This document shows, in pieces, positions 9,025-19,806 of a stretch of 64,000 bases of DNA (position 1 is the first letter of the stretch; each line of letters starts with the position of its first letter). This DNA is from Pseudovibrio sp. Alg231-02 (GTDB lineage Bacteria > Pseudomonadota > Alphaproteobacteria > Rhizobiales > Stappiaceae): the NCBI RefSeq assembly GCF_900143565.1, contig NZ_FREX01000006.1, positions 63,753-127,752 of the forward strand, in the 5' to 3' direction. The notes beneath the pieces were generated by a model. It worked only from the letters and a program-made list of their open reading frames with translations. It was not told where the DNA came from and did not search any database. A program made the translations under genes and the position numbers.

Positions 9025-9065
9025 AACTGACTCAATCAGGAAAGGTTTGTGCTCCCGAGTCAGTT
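9025..9065 (-). terminator. Stem-loop overlapping the hutU stop codon
   Basis: AACTGACTC (9025-9033) and GAGTCAGTT (9057-9065) form a perfect 9-bp stem with a 23-base loop that runs into the hutU stop. No T-tract follows, so it may attenuate or stabilise the 3' end rather than fully terminate before the TRAP genes. Confidence 0.4.
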
Positions 9066-10749
9066 ACTTACCTAGAGATGGTAAGTTCAAACCATTCTCC
9101 TTGGCGCAATCAATTGCCAATTGGTAGCCTGCGTCCGCATGGCGCATGACACCTGTCGCTGGGTCATTCCACAGCACACGGCCAACACGCTCATCAGCTT
9201 CTTTCGTTCCGTCACAACAAATCACCATGCCGGAATGCTGAGAAAAGCCCATGCCAACACCACCGCCATGGTGCAGAGACACCCATGTTGCACCAGAAGC
9301 AGTGTTCAGCAGCGCATTAAGCAGCGGCCAGTCAGAAACAGCATCAGAGCCATCCATCATGGATTCCGTTTCACGATTTGGCGACGCAACAGAGCCGGAA
9401 TCCAGATGATCACGACCAATCACAACCGGTGCCTTCAGCTCACCGTTGCGGACCATTTCGTTGAATGCAAGACCGAGACGGTGACGCTGACCCAGACCGA
9501 CCCAACAGATACGTGCTGGCAACCCTTGGAAGGAAATACGCTCTCGCGCCATGTCCAGCCAGTTATGAAGGTGCGGATCATCAGGAATGAGTTCCTTCAC
9601 CTTTTGGTCTGTCTTGTAGATGTCCTCTGGATCACCTGAAAGCGCTGCCCAACGGAACGGACCAACACCTTTACAGAACAACGGACGAATGTAGGCAGGG
9701 ACAAAGCCCGGGAAGTCGAAGGCGTTCTCTAAGCCTTCCTCAAATGCCATCTGACGGATGTTGTTGCCGTAATCTACGGTCGGAATACCGCGTTCATGGA
9801 AGTCCAGCATCGCTTTCACATGCACTTTCATGGATGCACGTGCGGCTTTCTCAACGGCCTTCGGATCGCTCTCGCGTTTTTCTTTCCACTGCGCCATGGT
9901 CCAGCCCTGTGGCAGGTATCCATTGATCGGGTCATGAGCAGACGTCTGGTCTGTCACGATATCCGGACGAACACCACGCTCAACCAGTTCAGCAAAAATG
10001 TCAGCGGCATTGCCGAGCAAACCAACAGACTTGGCTTCACCTGCAGCCGTCCAACGCTCAATCATCTCCAGCGCTTCATCAAGCGTCTTGGCTTTCTCAT
10101 CGACGTATTTGGTGCGTAGGCGGAAATCGATGCTGTCTTCGTTACACTCAACGGCCAGACAAGACGCTCCGGCCATGACTGCTGCAAGCGGCTGAGCGCC
10201 ACCCATACCGCCAAGGCCACCAGTCAGGATCCATTTGCCTTTCAGATCTCCACCATAGTGCTGACGGCCTGCCTCAACGAAGGTTTCGTAAGTGCCCTGA
10301 ACAATGCCCTGTGAGCCGATGTAGATCCACGAGCCCGCAGTCATCTGGCCGTACATCGCCAGACCTTTTTTATCCAGTTCGTTGAAGTGATCCCAGTTCG
10401 CCCAATGCGGCACAAGGTTGGAGTTAGCGATTAGAACACGCGGTGCATTCTCATGCGTGCGGAACACACCAACCGGCTTACCGGACTGAACCAGCAAGGT
10501 TTCATCAGCTTCCAGCTTTTTGAGGCTATCGACAATGGTGTCGAAATCTTTCCAGGTGCGCGCAGCACGGCCAATGCCACCATACACCACCAGCTCATGC
10601 GGGTTTTCAGCCACATCAGGGTGCAGGTTGTTCATGAGCATGCGCAACGGTGCTTCCGTCAGCCAGCTCTTGGCATTCAACTCTGGCCCGGTTGGTGGAA
10701 AGATATCGCGCGTATTCTTGCGAGGGTCTTGAGTGAGCGTATCGGTCAT
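9064..10749 (-). CDS. hutU: Urocanate hydratase
   Basis: A 561-residue cytosolic enzyme that hydrates urocanate to imidazolonepropionate, the second step of histidine degradation, using a tightly bound NAD+. The length is that of normal HutU. The start is set at ATG 10749 ([21 protein letters not shown]) because a GGAG lies at the right distance; a longer frame would run into hutG. Motifs include [15 protein letters not shown], the NAD-binding [31 protein letters not shown] and the active-site region [22 protein letters not shown] with its cysteine. It lies 12 bases after hutG in the hutIHGU operon. Confidence 0.98.
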   Translation of the reverse strand: MTDTLTQDPRKNTRDIFPPTGPELNAKSWLTEAPLRMLMNNLHPDVAENPHELVVYGGIGRAARTWKDFDTIVDSLKKLEADETLLVQSGKPVGVFRTHENAPRVLIANSNLVPHWANWDHFNELDKKGLAMYGQMTAGSWIYIGSQGIVQGTYETFVEAGRQHYGGDLKGKWILTGGLGGMGGAQPLAAVMAGASCLAVECNEDSIDFRLRTKYVDEKAKTLDEALEMIERWTAAGEAKSVGLLGNAADIFAELVERGVRPDIVTDQTSAHDPINGYLPQGWTMAQWKEKRESDPKAVEKAARASMKVHVKAMLDFHERGIPTVDYGNNIRQMAFEEGLENAFDFPGFVPAYIRPLFCKGVGPFRWAALSGDPEDIYKTDQKVKELIPDDPHLHNWLDMARERISFQGLPARICWVGLGQRHRLGLAFNEMVRNGELKAPVVIGRDHLDSGSVASPNRETESMMDGSDAVSDWPLLNALLNTASGATWVSLHHGGGVGMGFSQHSGMVICCDGTKEADERVGRVLWNDPATGVMRHADAGYQLAIDCAKENGLNLPSLGK

Positions 10750-10760
10750 TGTCGGCTCCG

Positions 10761-11588
10761 TTAGCGACTTGTACTGGCGTTTGAAAATGCCCCTGCAAGG
10801 GCCTGCGCTTCTAACTGAGTAAGAATGGATTTGAGAGTGGCGCGCGTCTTGTCCGCGCGCTCTGGAGCGTAAGCCCACGGGCTCTGCTCAAACATATAGG
10901 CCCGCTGCGCTGTCTCCATCTGAATGGCATGCATGCCAGTCTCGGGCTTGCCATAATGGCGTGTAGTCCAGCCGCCTTTAAAGCGGGCATTGACCACCGT
11001 TTCCACGCTGTCATCCTGCCGGCAAGCATCAACGGTGATCTGCTCAATCATCGGAGCACAGGTCTGCCCAACATTACTGCCAATGTTGAAGACTGGTAGT
11101 TCGCCTTCAAACAGAAACGGGATGTTGGAGCGGATGGAATGGCAGTCGTAAAGAACAGCAACACCAAACTTCTGCCGCACACGCTCCAGCTCTTCGGCAA
11201 TCGCCTCGTGATACGGTGCGTGGAACTTAGCGCGACGTTCTTCAACTTCATCCTCAGATGGCTCTTGCCCGTCACGGTAAATCGGGCGTCCGTCAAAGTC
11301 AGTCAGCGGGCAAAGAGTGGTCGTGTTCTGCCCCGGATAAAGCGAGACACCTGAAGGGTCGCGATTGGCATCAATCACATAACGGTGCACGGGTGTCTGG
11401 ATTACACTCGCGTTTTCTAGCAGACCGTCATAAAGGCGATTGATGTGCCAGTCCGTATCGGCCAGCGCTTGTCCCACCGTGTTGAACCTGTCCCAGATGT
11501 TTAAAGGCACATCAGTGCCCCCATGCGGCTGAGCCAGCACAATCGGGCTGTCGCCTCGTTTGATCAGGGGGGAGAAGGAATAAGTCAA
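10761..11588 (-). CDS. hutG: N-formylglutamate deformylase
   Basis: A 275-residue zinc amidohydrolase that converts N-formylglutamate to glutamate and formate, the last step of the five-step histidine pathway. The motifs PHGGTDVP near residue 19, [34 protein letters not shown], and [25 protein letters not shown] identify the N-formylglutamate amidohydrolase family. Its partner enzyme HutF is encoded at 14682, so this organism uses the formimidoylglutamate deiminase route and not direct formiminoglutamase. The start abuts the hutH stop (11588/11589), indicating translational coupling. Confidence 0.97.
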   Translation of the reverse strand: MTYSFSPLIKRGDSPIVLAQPHGGTDVPLNIWDRFNTVGQALADTDWHINRLYDGLLENASVIQTPVHRYVIDANRDPSGVSLYPGQNTTTLCPLTDFDGRPIYRDGQEPSEDEVEERRAKFHAPYHEAIAEELERVRQKFGVAVLYDCHSIRSNIPFLFEGELPVFNIGSNVGQTCAPMIEQITVDACRQDDSVETVVNARFKGGWTTRHYGKPETGMHAIQMETAQRAYMFEQSPWAYAPERADKTRATLKSILTQLEAQALAGAFSNASTSR

Positions 11589-13157
11589 TCAGGCCTCCTC
11601 TAACTTGAAAAACTGAGCTTTGCTGGCAGCATCAAAAATTCGACCAGAAGCAACAAGTTCAGCCGCTTTTTCCAGATCCGGCGCCATGTAGCGATCATCT
11701 TCCAATTCTTCTACCTCAGTGCGTACAGCTGCGATAACCTCCTGCAAGATTGGGCTGGTTTTGAGCGGTATACGGAACTCAATGCCCTGAGCGGCCATCA
11801 GCAGTTCAATGCCGATGATCTGAGAAAGGTTCGCATTCATATCAATCAGGCGCCGCGCCGCATGGGTTGCCATGGAAACATGGTCTTCCTGATTGGCACT
11901 GGTCGGCGTCGAATCCACAGAGCAAGGTGCCGCACGCTGTTTGTTCTCACTGTAAAGGGCAGCAGAGGTCACGTCCGCGATCATAAAGCCGGAGTTGAGG
12001 CCCGGATTTGGCGTCAGGAACGGTGGCAGACCGTAGTTGAGTGCTGGGTCAACCAGCGTAGCAATCCGGCGCTGCGAGATCGCGCCAATCTCGGCAATGG
12101 CGAGAGCGGTCTGGTCAGCAGCAAACGCAACTGGTTCAGCATGGAAATTGCCACCGGAAACAATAGAGCCGTCTTTGAAAACAAGCGGGTTATCAGTCAC
12201 TGCATTAGCTTCAATCTCAAGCGTATAAGCAACCTGAGCAAGAAGCCCCAGCACAGCGCCCATCACCTGAGGTTGGCAGCGCAGGCAATACGGATCTTGC
12301 ACGCGCTCATCATCTTCGCGGTGGCTTTCTCTGATCGCTGAGCCAGACATCAGCTCGCGAATGGTCGCGGCGGCAGAAATCTGGCCTTTATGACCGCGCA
12401 GCTCATGGATCTCAGGGCGGAACGGAGCGCCAGAACCCATCAACGCATCAACGGACATAGCACCGGTAATCAACGCAGTCTTCGCAAGACGATGTGCTTG
12501 GAACAGACCCGCAAGAGCAAGCGCAGTTGAAACCTGCGTGCCATTGATTAGCGCAAGGCCTTCCTTCGCTGCTAGCTGAATAGTCGGAATACCAGCCAAC
12601 TGCATTGCTTCTTTGCCAGAAACACGCACACCGCCAAAGAAGGCCTCTCCTTCACCGAGCATCACAGCTGCAACGTGAGAAAGCGGAGCCAGGTCACCGG
12701 AAGCGCCGACGCTTCCCTGACCCGGAACCACGGGCACAACATTGTGCGTCAGCATCTGCTCAAGACACTCAATCAACTCCCACCGTACACCAGATGCGCC
12801 ACGACCCAGCGAGGCGAGTTTTAGCACAATCACCAAACGCACAATGTTTTGCGGCAGCACATCACCAACGCCGCAGCAATGCGAAAGAATGAGGTTTCTC
12901 TGTAGGGTAGCAGTATCATCGCTAGGGATTTTGACAGAAGCAAGCTTCCCAAATCCCGTATTCACCCCATACACCGGTGTATCGCCCTGTGCCGCTGCAT
13001 GCACAACAGCAGCAGCCCGTTCAACGCCCACTTTGCAAGAGCGGTCCAGTTCAACATTGGCCTCGGTGCGATAGATCTGCTGAAGCTGAGAAAGTGCAAT
13101 TTCTCCCGGTTTTAAAACCAGCTTAGGTTTGGAAGAGACGGTGGGGGAACTAGTCAT
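11589..13157 (-). CDS. hutH: Histidine ammonia-lyase
   Basis: A 522-residue enzyme that removes ammonia from L-histidine to give trans-urocanate, the first step of the pathway. The catalytic MIO group forms from Ala-Ser-Gly in [23 protein letters not shown] at about residues 145-167. [10 protein letters not shown] near the N-terminus and [15 protein letters not shown] and [14 protein letters not shown] further on are also typical. The N-terminus carries about 13 extra residues. It lies 14 bases after hutI in the same operon and is joined directly to hutG. Confidence 0.98.
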   Translation of the reverse strand: MTSSPTVSSKPKLVLKPGEIALSQLQQIYRTEANVELDRSCKVGVERAAAVVHAAAQGDTPVYGVNTGFGKLASVKIPSDDTATLQRNLILSHCCGVGDVLPQNIVRLVIVLKLASLGRGASGVRWELIECLEQMLTHNVVPVVPGQGSVGASGDLAPLSHVAAVMLGEGEAFFGGVRVSGKEAMQLAGIPTIQLAAKEGLALINGTQVSTALALAGLFQAHRLAKTALITGAMSVDALMGSGAPFRPEIHELRGHKGQISAAATIRELMSGSAIRESHREDDERVQDPYCLRCQPQVMGAVLGLLAQVAYTLEIEANAVTDNPLVFKDGSIVSGGNFHAEPVAFAADQTALAIAEIGAISQRRIATLVDPALNYGLPPFLTPNPGLNSGFMIADVTSAALYSENKQRAAPCSVDSTPTSANQEDHVSMATHAARRLIDMNANLSQIIGIELLMAAQGIEFRIPLKTSPILQEVIAAVRTEVEELEDDRYMAPDLEKAAELVASGRIFDAASKAQFFKLEEA

Positions 13158-13171
13158 AAATGCCTCAGTGC

Positions 13172-14407
13172 TTAATTTGCTTGTGTTTTTGTGATGTCTT
13201 TGCCGAGGAAATACAGGCGGTTCAGTGGGTTGAACCCGATCCGGTAGGCCAGTTCGGCTGGCTCCTTAACATCCCAGATCGCAATGTTTGCCTGCTTGCC
13301 TGCTTCCAAAGTCCCGCAAGTTTCCGCTTGCCCCAGTGCTTGGGCTGCATTGCGAGTAATCCCGGCCAGCGCTTCCTGCGGTGTCATGCGAAACAAGGTG
13401 CACGCCATGTTCATACACAGCAGAAGCGAGGTGAGGGGAGAGGACCCCGGATTGGCATCTGTCGCCAGAGCAATCGGAACACCAGCATCGCGCAATTCCT
13501 GAAGAGGAGGATGTTGAATTTCACGCAGGAAGTAGAATGCGCCCGGCAGCAGAACGGCAACAGTTCCAGCTTCCTTCATGCTCGCAATACCGGTGGCATC
13601 CAGATACTCCAGATGATCAGCGGAAAGCGCTTTGTGGCTGGCTGCCATAGCCGTGCCACCAAGATTAGAAAGCTGCTCAGAATGAATTTTAACTGGCAGG
13701 CCAAGCTCCTGTGCCCGGTCAAATACGCGACTGACCTGCTCAGGTGAAAACGCAATCCCTTCGCAGAAAGCATCAACCGCATCAGCAAGGTTCTCGGCCT
13801 GAACAGCAGGGAGCACTTCATTGCAAACAAAGCTGATATAGGCATCACTGCGTCCTTCATACTCAGGCGGCAACGCATGTGCGCCGAGGAAGGTGGTCAG
13901 GACCTTGACTGGCCGAAGTTCACCGATCTTGCGGGCAACTCGCAGCATTTTCAGCTCGGTATTCAGATCCAGCCCATAACCGGACTTAATCTCCAGAAGT
14001 GTCACCCCCTCCGCCAGCAACGCATCAACGCGTGGCAATGCATCGGCTAACAGGTCTTCTTCACTGGCAGCGCGCGTTGCAGCAACAGTGGAACGAATAC
14101 CACCACCGGCACGGGCAATCTCCTCGTAGGTCGCACCATTCAACCGCATCTCAAACTCACGAGCACGGGAACCGCCATAGACAATATGCGTGTGGCAATC
14201 AACGAGGGACGGTGTTGCAAGGCGCCCGCCAAGGTCCGTTTGCGCAGTGCCTTTCCAGTCCTCTGGCAACTCCAGCTTAGGACCAATCCAACAGATTGTG
14301 TCGTCTTCAATGGCAATCGCTGCGCTATGGATCAGGCCATAACCATCCGACTGCTCAGAAAGAGTTGCAGCTGTCAGGTTGGTGAGTACGGTTCTCCCGC
14401 TTGTCAT
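13172..14407 (-). CDS. hutI: Imidazolonepropionase
   Basis: A 411-residue metal-dependent amidohydrolase that opens imidazolonepropionate to N-formimidoyl-L-glutamate, the third step. The metal motif [36 protein letters not shown] lies near residues 66-100; the later KIHSEQ and [11 protein letters not shown] segments supply further metal and substrate ligands. ATG 14407 is chosen over an upstream in-frame ATG because of the GGGAGGG ribosome binding site just before it. This is the first gene of the leftward hutIHGU operon, and a HutC-like palindrome lies about 60 bases upstream. Confidence 0.97.
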   Translation of the reverse strand: MTSGRTVLTNLTAATLSEQSDGYGLIHSAAIAIEDDTICWIGPKLELPEDWKGTAQTDLGGRLATPSLVDCHTHIVYGGSRAREFEMRLNGATYEEIARAGGGIRSTVAATRAASEEDLLADALPRVDALLAEGVTLLEIKSGYGLDLNTELKMLRVARKIGELRPVKVLTTFLGAHALPPEYEGRSDAYISFVCNEVLPAVQAENLADAVDAFCEGIAFSPEQVSRVFDRAQELGLPVKIHSEQLSNLGGTAMAASHKALSADHLEYLDATGIASMKEAGTVAVLLPGAFYFLREIQHPPLQELRDAGVPIALATDANPGSSPLTSLLLCMNMACTLFRMTPQEALAGITRNAAQALGQAETCGTLEAGKQANIAIWDVKEPAELAYRIGFNPLNRLYFLGKDITKTQAN

Positions 14408-14467
14408 GGACCCTCCCGAGATTCCACGTGAATTCACTTCAGTAAAAATCTACATGGAAATCGCTTA

Positions 14468-14479
14468 ATGTCTATACAT
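14468..14479. promoter_or_regulatory. Probable HutC operator in the hutI-hutF divergent gap
   Basis: ATGTCTATACAT is a dyad-symmetric ATGT-N4-ACAT sequence of the type bound by HutC repressors (GntR family, urocanate-responsive). It lies 60 bases upstream of hutI and 200 bases upstream of hutF, so one site could control both directions. The match is by eye. Confidence 0.65.
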
Positions 14480-14681
14480 AAAAAATGTGCAGTGTGCGTA
14501 ATTTTTGAGTCAATGCATCTGAGGAGACTGAATAAATAGCTAAATTCAGCCATTATTATCATTATATGGTGATATCTTAGAAGAATGGTGTGGTTGTGTG
14601 AGTTGCATTTATGTATATGCTTATTAATGTAAAAATGATCTGAGCTGATCATCGTTTCACATCAAACCTATTGAGTGAGCA

Positions 14682-16058
14682 ATGAAAACCATCTTTGCAG
14701 GGCAGGCTTTACTTCCCACTGGTCTAACCGAAAATGTGCGCTTGCGCTTGGACGACAACGGCACAATCAAAGCCGTTGAGACTGAGGTAAAACCTGAGGG
14801 CGAAGAGGTTTCCGGCAAAAGCAGAATGATCAGTCCTGCCCCTGCCAACTTGCATTCACATGCCTTCCAACGCGCAATGGCTGGCATGACAGAAGTGCGC
14901 CAAAAGGGGAAAGACAGTTTCTGGACCTGGCGTGAGCTCATGTATCGCTTCTTGGGCCAGTTGCGCCCGGAGCAAGCTGAGGCAATCGCAGCGCTGGTCT
15001 ACATGGAGATGTTAGAGGCTGGCTACGCCAGTGTGGGTGAATTCCACTACCTCCATCACCAAGCTGACGGAACGCCATACGACACCCTCACAGAAATGAG
15101 TGATCGCATCTTTGCAGCCGCCAGCCAGACAGGCATTGGCCTCACGCATCTGCCGGTGTTGTATTCCTATGGCGGAGCAGGCGAGCAGCCACTCACTGGC
15201 GGTCAACTGCGGTTTGGTAATGATCTGGAACGTCATCTGCAACTCATCGAGCAAGCGTCGAAAACGCTGGCCGCCCATCTTCCCGCTGATTGTCAGGTCG
15301 GCATTGCACCTCACTCACTGCGGGCAACCAATCCATCGCAGTTGCGTGAGATCGCGGCTACGTTTACGGGCAAGCCTGTTCACATCCACATCTCAGAGCA
15401 GATGAAGGAAGTGGAATCTGTTCAGGAGTGGCTGGGTGCACGGCCAATCGAATGGTTATTGAGCAATGTTGACGTGCAAGATAATTGGTGTTTTGTGCAT
15501 GCGACCCACATGACTACAGAAGAAACAGTGGCCATGGCAAAAGCAGGTGCGGTTGCAGGTCTCTGTCCAATCACAGAGGCAAACCTCGGCGACGGCATCT
15601 TCAACGGACCAACATTTATCGAAGCTGGCGGCGTCTATGGCGTGGGCTCAGACAGTAACTTGCGCATCTCGCTCTCTGAAGAATTGCGCATTCTCGAATA
15701 CAGCCAACGCCTGCGTGATCAGTCTCGCAATGTCATGTTGCGCGGAGAAGGCTCTGTCGGTACCGCCATGTATCAGGCTTCTGCAAAAGGCGGCGCACAA
15801 GCACTTGGTCGCAACACGGGAGAGCTGAAGGAAGGGCATTTGGCTGATGTGGTCGCAATCGACACCACTCGTGTTGAGTTTGCCGGCCTGAAACCCGACC
15901 AATATCTCGACTATTGGATTTTTGCAGGTGATGACCGTGTCGTGACTGATGTTTGGTCAGCTGGACGCCACATGGTGAAAGATGGGCAGCACATCCACCG
16001 CGCAGCGATCACGGCTAAATATAGAGAACAGCTTGCAGTTTTGCTGGAAGCAGCCTAA
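14682..16058 (+). CDS. hutF: Formimidoylglutamate deiminase
   Basis: A 458-residue amidohydrolase that converts N-formimidoyl-L-glutamate to N-formylglutamate with release of ammonia, feeding HutG. Motifs include the metal-binding NLHSHAFQRAMAGMTE at about residues 58-73, FWTWRELMYRF, VGEFHYLHHQ, GIAPHSLRA, HIHISEQ and the C-terminal YGVGSDSNLRISL with the metal-binding Asp. The length matches HutF of pseudomonads. It is divergent from hutI and is followed by hutC 43 bases later, making a hutFC operon. Confidence 0.96.
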   Translation: MKTIFAGQALLPTGLTENVRLRLDDNGTIKAVETEVKPEGEEVSGKSRMISPAPANLHSHAFQRAMAGMTEVRQKGKDSFWTWRELMYRFLGQLRPEQAEAIAALVYMEMLEAGYASVGEFHYLHHQADGTPYDTLTEMSDRIFAAASQTGIGLTHLPVLYSYGGAGEQPLTGGQLRFGNDLERHLQLIEQASKTLAAHLPADCQVGIAPHSLRATNPSQLREIAATFTGKPVHIHISEQMKEVESVQEWLGARPIEWLLSNVDVQDNWCFVHATHMTTEETVAMAKAGAVAGLCPITEANLGDGIFNGPTFIEAGGVYGVGSDSNLRISLSEELRILEYSQRLRDQSRNVMLRGEGSVGTAMYQASAKGGAQALGRNTGELKEGHLADVVAIDTTRVEFAGLKPDQYLDYWIFAGDDRVVTDVWSAGRHMVKDGQHIHRAAITAKYREQLAVLLEAA

Positions 16059-16101
16059 CAACGCCGCAATCAATCTCATTTGAAAATGACAGGACAAGCG
16101 C

Positions 16102-16812
16102 TTGCGATCCTATAAGGAAATTAGAGGCATTTTGCAGGAACGGATCACCAGCCAGCAATGGCAGCCAGGTGATTTGTTGCCAAGCGAGCAAGCGCTTTCT
16201 GAGGAGTTCGGGTGCACTCGATCAACAGTCAACCGTGCCATGCGAGAACTCGCGGATGCCGGACTGGTTGAACGTCGCCGCAAAGCTGGAACCCGTGTCG
16301 TTCAGCCGAAATCCCATCCTGCAACCATTTCTATTCCAGTGATCCGGCAAGAAATCGAAAACAAAGATCAGTCTTATAAGTACTTATTACTGGAGCGCTT
16401 GGAAGCGCTGCCGCCGGAAGATGTTCGTGCCCAGCTTGGATTGGAGCAAAACGAGAAAGCTCTTTTTCTCAAAAGCCTGCATTATGGTGACGGCATTCCG
16501 CAGCAACTTGATGTGCGTTGGATCAACATTTCTGCACTGCCTGAGGCTTCGCAGGAGAGCTTCGCAGATATCGGCCCAAATGAATGGCTCTTGAAACGTG
16601 TCCCACACCCAAATATTGAACATGTCTTTCGCGCTGACAAAGCTACTGCCGAAGAGCAACGGCTTCTGCAGCTACAAGAGTGTGAGCCTGTTTTCACAAT
16701 TGAGCGTCGTACGTGGATTTCGGGGCAGGGCATAACCTATGTGCGCCTTGTGCACCCTGGAAGTCGCTATCGTATGGCAACACGCAGTTCGGCAATCCCC
16801 ACTTTCAACTAG
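16102..16812 (+). CDS. hutC: Histidine utilisation repressor HutC (GntR family)
   Basis: A 236-residue repressor with an N-terminal GntR winged helix (LLPSEQALSEEFGCTRSTVNRAMRELADAGLVERRRKAGTRVV, residues ~27-70) and a C-terminal UTRA effector domain (about 90-230; GDGIPQQLDVRWIN, ERRTWISGQGITYVRLVHPGSRY). HutC is normally released from DNA by urocanate. The start appears to be TTG at 16102, with AGGA eight bases upstream; no in-frame ATG is better placed. It lies in the hutFC operon next to a palindrome in the hutI-hutF gap that it likely binds. Confidence 0.94.
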   Translation: MRSYKEIRGILQERITSQQWQPGDLLPSEQALSEEFGCTRSTVNRAMRELADAGLVERRRKAGTRVVQPKSHPATISIPVIRQEIENKDQSYKYLLLERLEALPPEDVRAQLGLEQNEKALFLKSLHYGDGIPQQLDVRWINISALPEASQESFADIGPNEWLLKRVPHPNIEHVFRADKATAEEQRLLQLQECEPVFTIERRTWISGQGITYVRLVHPGSRYRMATRSSAIPTFN

Positions 16813-16818
16813 AAAGAC

Positions 16819-17688
16819 TTAGCTGGGATTCTGCTTTTCCTTTTGCACCAATTGAGCGAAGTGATCTTCCAACCGGATTTTGCCGTAGCATTTCCCGATC
16901 ATATCCATTCGCATGGCACTCAGGAAAAACTGGATCGGCCCATATGTTTTCACGGAAGTGAATGTCTCCAGCGCTCGCTGCAGCGCAACGCTGATCCAAT
17001 TGGGTAAATGCGTGATCTTGGCTTTCTTGCTCAAGCTCTTAAAGGCGATCTCAGCCAACTCGTTGTGCGTATACTTCACTGGTCCGCCAACCTCGGCATA
17101 GGCTTGGCCCTCTTCGATAATCTCAAAGCAAGCTGCGGCGAGGTCAGCCCCGTGGATCGGATTGATGCGGAAGTCTCCAGAACCAAACATGTAAACCCGG
17201 CCAGATTTCGCCATGCCCCAGAACTCCTCAATATCGGAGAAGTAGCCGCTTGGAGAAATAACTGTGCTTTTGATTGGCGCCGACTGAAGCACCTCAACAA
17301 AGTGCTGCTTGGCGCGTACCAGTTTCACATTCAACAGTTTGCTCGCGTTCAGCACATGGACATACGCAAAGTGAGGGACACTGTTTTCTATTGCGAGATC
17401 AAGCAGATTCTTGTTGGCGCGAAAATCTACGTCGTTGTAGCTCAAGCCGTCTTTTTGGCGGGTAATACCAAGCGCAGAGACGACAAGGTCAACATCATCC
17501 ATCAGCCCGATCAAGCTGTTCGGTTGAGTGACTTCACCCTCAAAAAACTCACTGGCTTCAAGGCCCTTCGTGCGGGCAACCTGTTCATTGCGAACAAGAG
17601 CACGGACACACCAGCCCTCCCGCTGATAATAGGAGGTGAGATAAGAGCCCAGATAGCCGGTTGCGCCTGCAATTACGACGGTCTTCAT
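16819..17688 (-). CDS. NAD(P)-binding SDR-like protein (NmrA/atypical SDR)
   Basis: A 289-residue Rossmann protein. The nucleotide-binding motif is VIAGATGYLGSYLTSYY at residues 4-20, followed by an Arg in VRALVRN that favours NADPH. The segment DLVVSALGITRQKDGLSYNDVDFRANKNLLDLA fits atypical SDRs. The usual YxxxK catalytic pair is not present in standard form, so it may be a reductase of unusual type or a cofactor-binding scaffold; NAD(P)H-binding proteins of this group often have unknown substrates. It is convergent with hutC (six bases apart) and stands alone on its strand. I infer no role in histidine breakdown. Confidence 0.82.
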   Translation of the reverse strand: MKTVVIAGATGYLGSYLTSYYQREGWCVRALVRNEQVARTKGLEASEFFEGEVTQPNSLIGLMDDVDLVVSALGITRQKDGLSYNDVDFRANKNLLDLAIENSVPHFAYVHVLNASKLLNVKLVRAKQHFVEVLQSAPIKSTVISPSGYFSDIEEFWGMAKSGRVYMFGSGDFRINPIHGADLAAACFEIIEEGQAYAEVGGPVKYTHNELAEIAFKSLSKKAKITHLPNWISVALQRALETFTSVKTYGPIQFFLSAMRMDMIGKCYGKIRLEDHFAQLVQKEKQNPS

Positions 17689-17962
17689 TACAATTCCCTC
17701 AAACGATCAGGTGCCGCAAAAGGTCTGCTGCCAACAAAATTAAAGCGCTGAATGCCTTTTGGGTGTTTCGCCCGCAGAAGGAACTCACGTGCAATAGCAG
17801 CTCTTCAAAAGGCGATAGATTTTTAAGTTGCTGTAGGATGAGTTAGTGCAAAAAAAAAGACTGACATAGCTCTCAACCACACTCTCAAAAAATGGGAGCT
17901 TCCACGGACAAAATCAACCGCTAATTGTTCATAGTCAAGGTTTCAGGACAAAGTGGATATGC

Positions 17963-17994
17963 AAAAAAGGGAAGAGCCCTTCAGCTCTTCCCTT
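17963..17994 (-). terminator. Terminator of the tauABC operon
   Basis: Read leftwards, GGGAAGAGC and GCTCTTCCC form a 9-bp stem with a 6-base loop followed by TTTTTT. It lies 28 bases beyond the stop codon of the permease gene. The rest of 17689-18021 shows no gene. Confidence 0.85.
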
Positions 17995-18021
17995 CTGGTT
18001 TTGAGTGGCCTTTGGCTGCAA

Positions 18022-18891
18022 TCAGCCTTTGCCTTGCCATGGAATGAGCAAGCGTTCCAAATACCGCATACCAAGCTCAATGGTGTACCCGATGAGCCCG
18101 ATGACCATGATCCCGATCACCACCGTATCCGTTTGTAAAAAGTTCTTTGCAATCATAATCATGGAACCAACGCCCTTGTCCGCTGCAACCAGTTCCGCGG
18201 CAACAACAGTGCCCCAGCAAACGCCCATGGCGGTTCTGAGGCCGGTGAAAATCTCTGGCAGTGCGTTTGGCAAAATCACATGAAAGAGGATCTGTGTACG
18301 AGATGCTCCAAGCGAATAAGCAGCATGCACCTTGGTGATCTTGACGCTGTTTACGCCAGATCGCGCTGCAATGGTCATGATAAACAAAGACGCCAGAAAC
18401 AGCAGGAAGATCTTCGCAGTCTCATCAATACCAAACCACAGAATGATCAGTGGAATCAGAGCAAGCGGTGGGATCGGACGCATGAACTCCACGATTGGAT
18501 CGAATAAACCACGCGCAATTGAGGAAAGGCCCATGGCCAGTCCAAGAGGAATGCCAACAAGTGCCCCTAACAGCACACCTCCAAGGACGCGAAACACCGA
18601 AATACCAATGTGATCCCAGAAGGCAACATTACGGAAACCTTCAGAAAGCAACTTGCCCATCCGGGTGAGAGTTGCATTGACTGACGGCCAATAGAAGCTT
18701 TCCAGCATGCCGAGTGCGCTGGCAATACCCCAGGCAGACAGCAGAATGACAACAGTCAGGATCGAATAAAATCGACCTGAATTAACCGCGCTGGCATCAC
18801 CAAAGCGAACGGTCTTCTGCTGTGTGAAAACATTGTCTTTGAGCCCGAGCCAGACGGAGACTCCTGAAGGCGGTGTATGGTGTTTGCTCAT
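18022..18891 (-). CDS. tauC: Taurine/sulfonate ABC transporter permease
   Basis: A 289-residue inner-membrane permease with about six spans. The BPD_transp_1 EAA loop is visible as HAAYSLGASRTQILFHVILPNALPEIFTGLRTAMGVCWGTVVAAELVAADKGVGSMI (residues ~185-243), which is very typical of the TauC/SsuC family. A hydrophilic N-terminus of about 40 residues precedes the first span. It is the third gene of a leftward tauABC-like operon (9 bases after the ATPase). The taurine assignment rests mainly on the nearby tauR, tpa and xsc genes. Confidence 0.92.
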   Translation of the reverse strand: MSKHHTPPSGVSVWLGLKDNVFTQQKTVRFGDASAVNSGRFYSILTVVILLSAWGIASALGMLESFYWPSVNATLTRMGKLLSEGFRNVAFWDHIGISVFRVLGGVLLGALVGIPLGLAMGLSSIARGLFDPIVEFMRPIPPLALIPLIILWFGIDETAKIFLLFLASLFIMTIAARSGVNSVKITKVHAAYSLGASRTQILFHVILPNALPEIFTGLRTAMGVCWGTVVAAELVAADKGVGSMIMIAKNFLQTDTVVIGIMVIGLIGYTIELGMRYLERLLIPWQGKG

Positions 18892-18900
18892 GTTGGCCTC

Positions 18901-19713
18901 CTATGCTGGTTCAAGTTCTTGGTCATTGCCCATAATCTCTTCTTCCATACCCCAAATAAGGGACAGGATTTCTTCACGCGTCTCCACAAACTCATGGGAA
19001 GCTTTGATCTGGCGCGGGCTCTCCACCAGTCCGCGATCCGCAAACGGCAACTCGTACTCACGTAGAATACGGCCCGGACGCGGAGCCATCACGATAAGCC
19101 GCTCCCCAAGGAACAAGGCTTCTTCAACAGAGTGTGTGATGAGAATGATGGTCTTGCGCGTCTCTTTCCAAAGCTTCAGCACAAGGCTCTGCATCTTCTC
19201 GCGGGTCAAAGCATCCAGCGCGCCAAGAGGCTCATCCATCAGGATCACTTCCGGATCATTAGCAAGACAGCGGGCCAATGCGACGCGTTGCTGCATGCCG
19301 CCGGAGAGCTGATAAACTGGCTTTTTGCCAAAATCCTGCAGTCCGACAATCTGCAAAAGCTCATCCACTTTACGTTTGGTCTCCGCTGCAGGCCGCCCTG
19401 CCATTTTGGGCCCGAATGCGATGTTCTTCTCAACTGTCATCCATTCAAACAAGGCGCCCTGCTGAAACACCATTCCGCGGTCAGAACCAGGGCCAGTCAC
19501 CTCCACATTCTCACGGATGATCTTACCGGAGGTAGGGCGAAGAAAGCCTGCAATGATGTTGAGAAGAGTTGTTTTACCGCATCCCGATGGACCAAGAACG
19601 GAGATGATTTCACCGTCCTTCACATTCAAATTGACGTTGTTGAGAGCATGGACTTGATCACCGTTGGGAAGGGTGAACACCATAGAGATATTGTCGGCAA
19701 CTATTCCACTCAA
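18901..19713 (-). CDS. tauB: Taurine/sulfonate ABC transporter ATP-binding protein
   Basis: A 270-residue ATPase of the TauB/SsuB family. The motifs are Walker [11 protein letters not shown] (residues ~40-49), MVFQQGALFEWMTVEKNIAFGPK with the Q-loop, signature LSGGMQQRVALARCLANDPEVILMDEPLGALDA (about 135-167) and the H-loop LITHSVEEALFLGERLIVM. The C-terminal extension beyond residue 240 is acidic and short. It lies between the binding protein and the permease genes. Confidence 0.94.
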   Translation of the reverse strand: MSGIVADNISMVFTLPNGDQVHALNNVNLNVKDGEIISVLGPSGCGKTTLLNIIAGFLRPTSGKIIRENVEVTGPGSDRGMVFQQGALFEWMTVEKNIAFGPKMAGRPAAETKRKVDELLQIVGLQDFGKKPVYQLSGGMQQRVALARCLANDPEVILMDEPLGALDALTREKMQSLVLKLWKETRKTIILITHSVEEALFLGERLIVMAPRPGRILREYELPFADRGLVESPRQIKASHEFVETREEILSLIWGMEEEIMGNDQELEPA

Positions 19714-19770
19714 AGCGCTTCTCCCGGTTCTTTGGAAAATGCCTGGTTCGCCCGGTCTTTTTATTGGAAG

Positions 19771-19794
19771 AATGGCGGGACATTGCCCGCCATT
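19771..19794 (-). promoter_or_regulatory. Intercistronic hairpin between tauA and tauB
   Basis: AATGGCGGG and CCCGCCATT form a perfect 9-bp stem with a 6-base loop just after the tauA stop. Such hairpins after a binding-protein gene commonly protect its mRNA and lower expression of downstream genes; that role is inferred. Confidence 0.6.
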
Positions 19795-19806
19795 TTCAAA
19801 AGTCTT

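Noticed and set aside
16819-17688. hut-linked enzyme role for the SDR-like gene
   Set aside because: It is convergent with hutC and has its own strand context; no motif links it to histidine breakdown.
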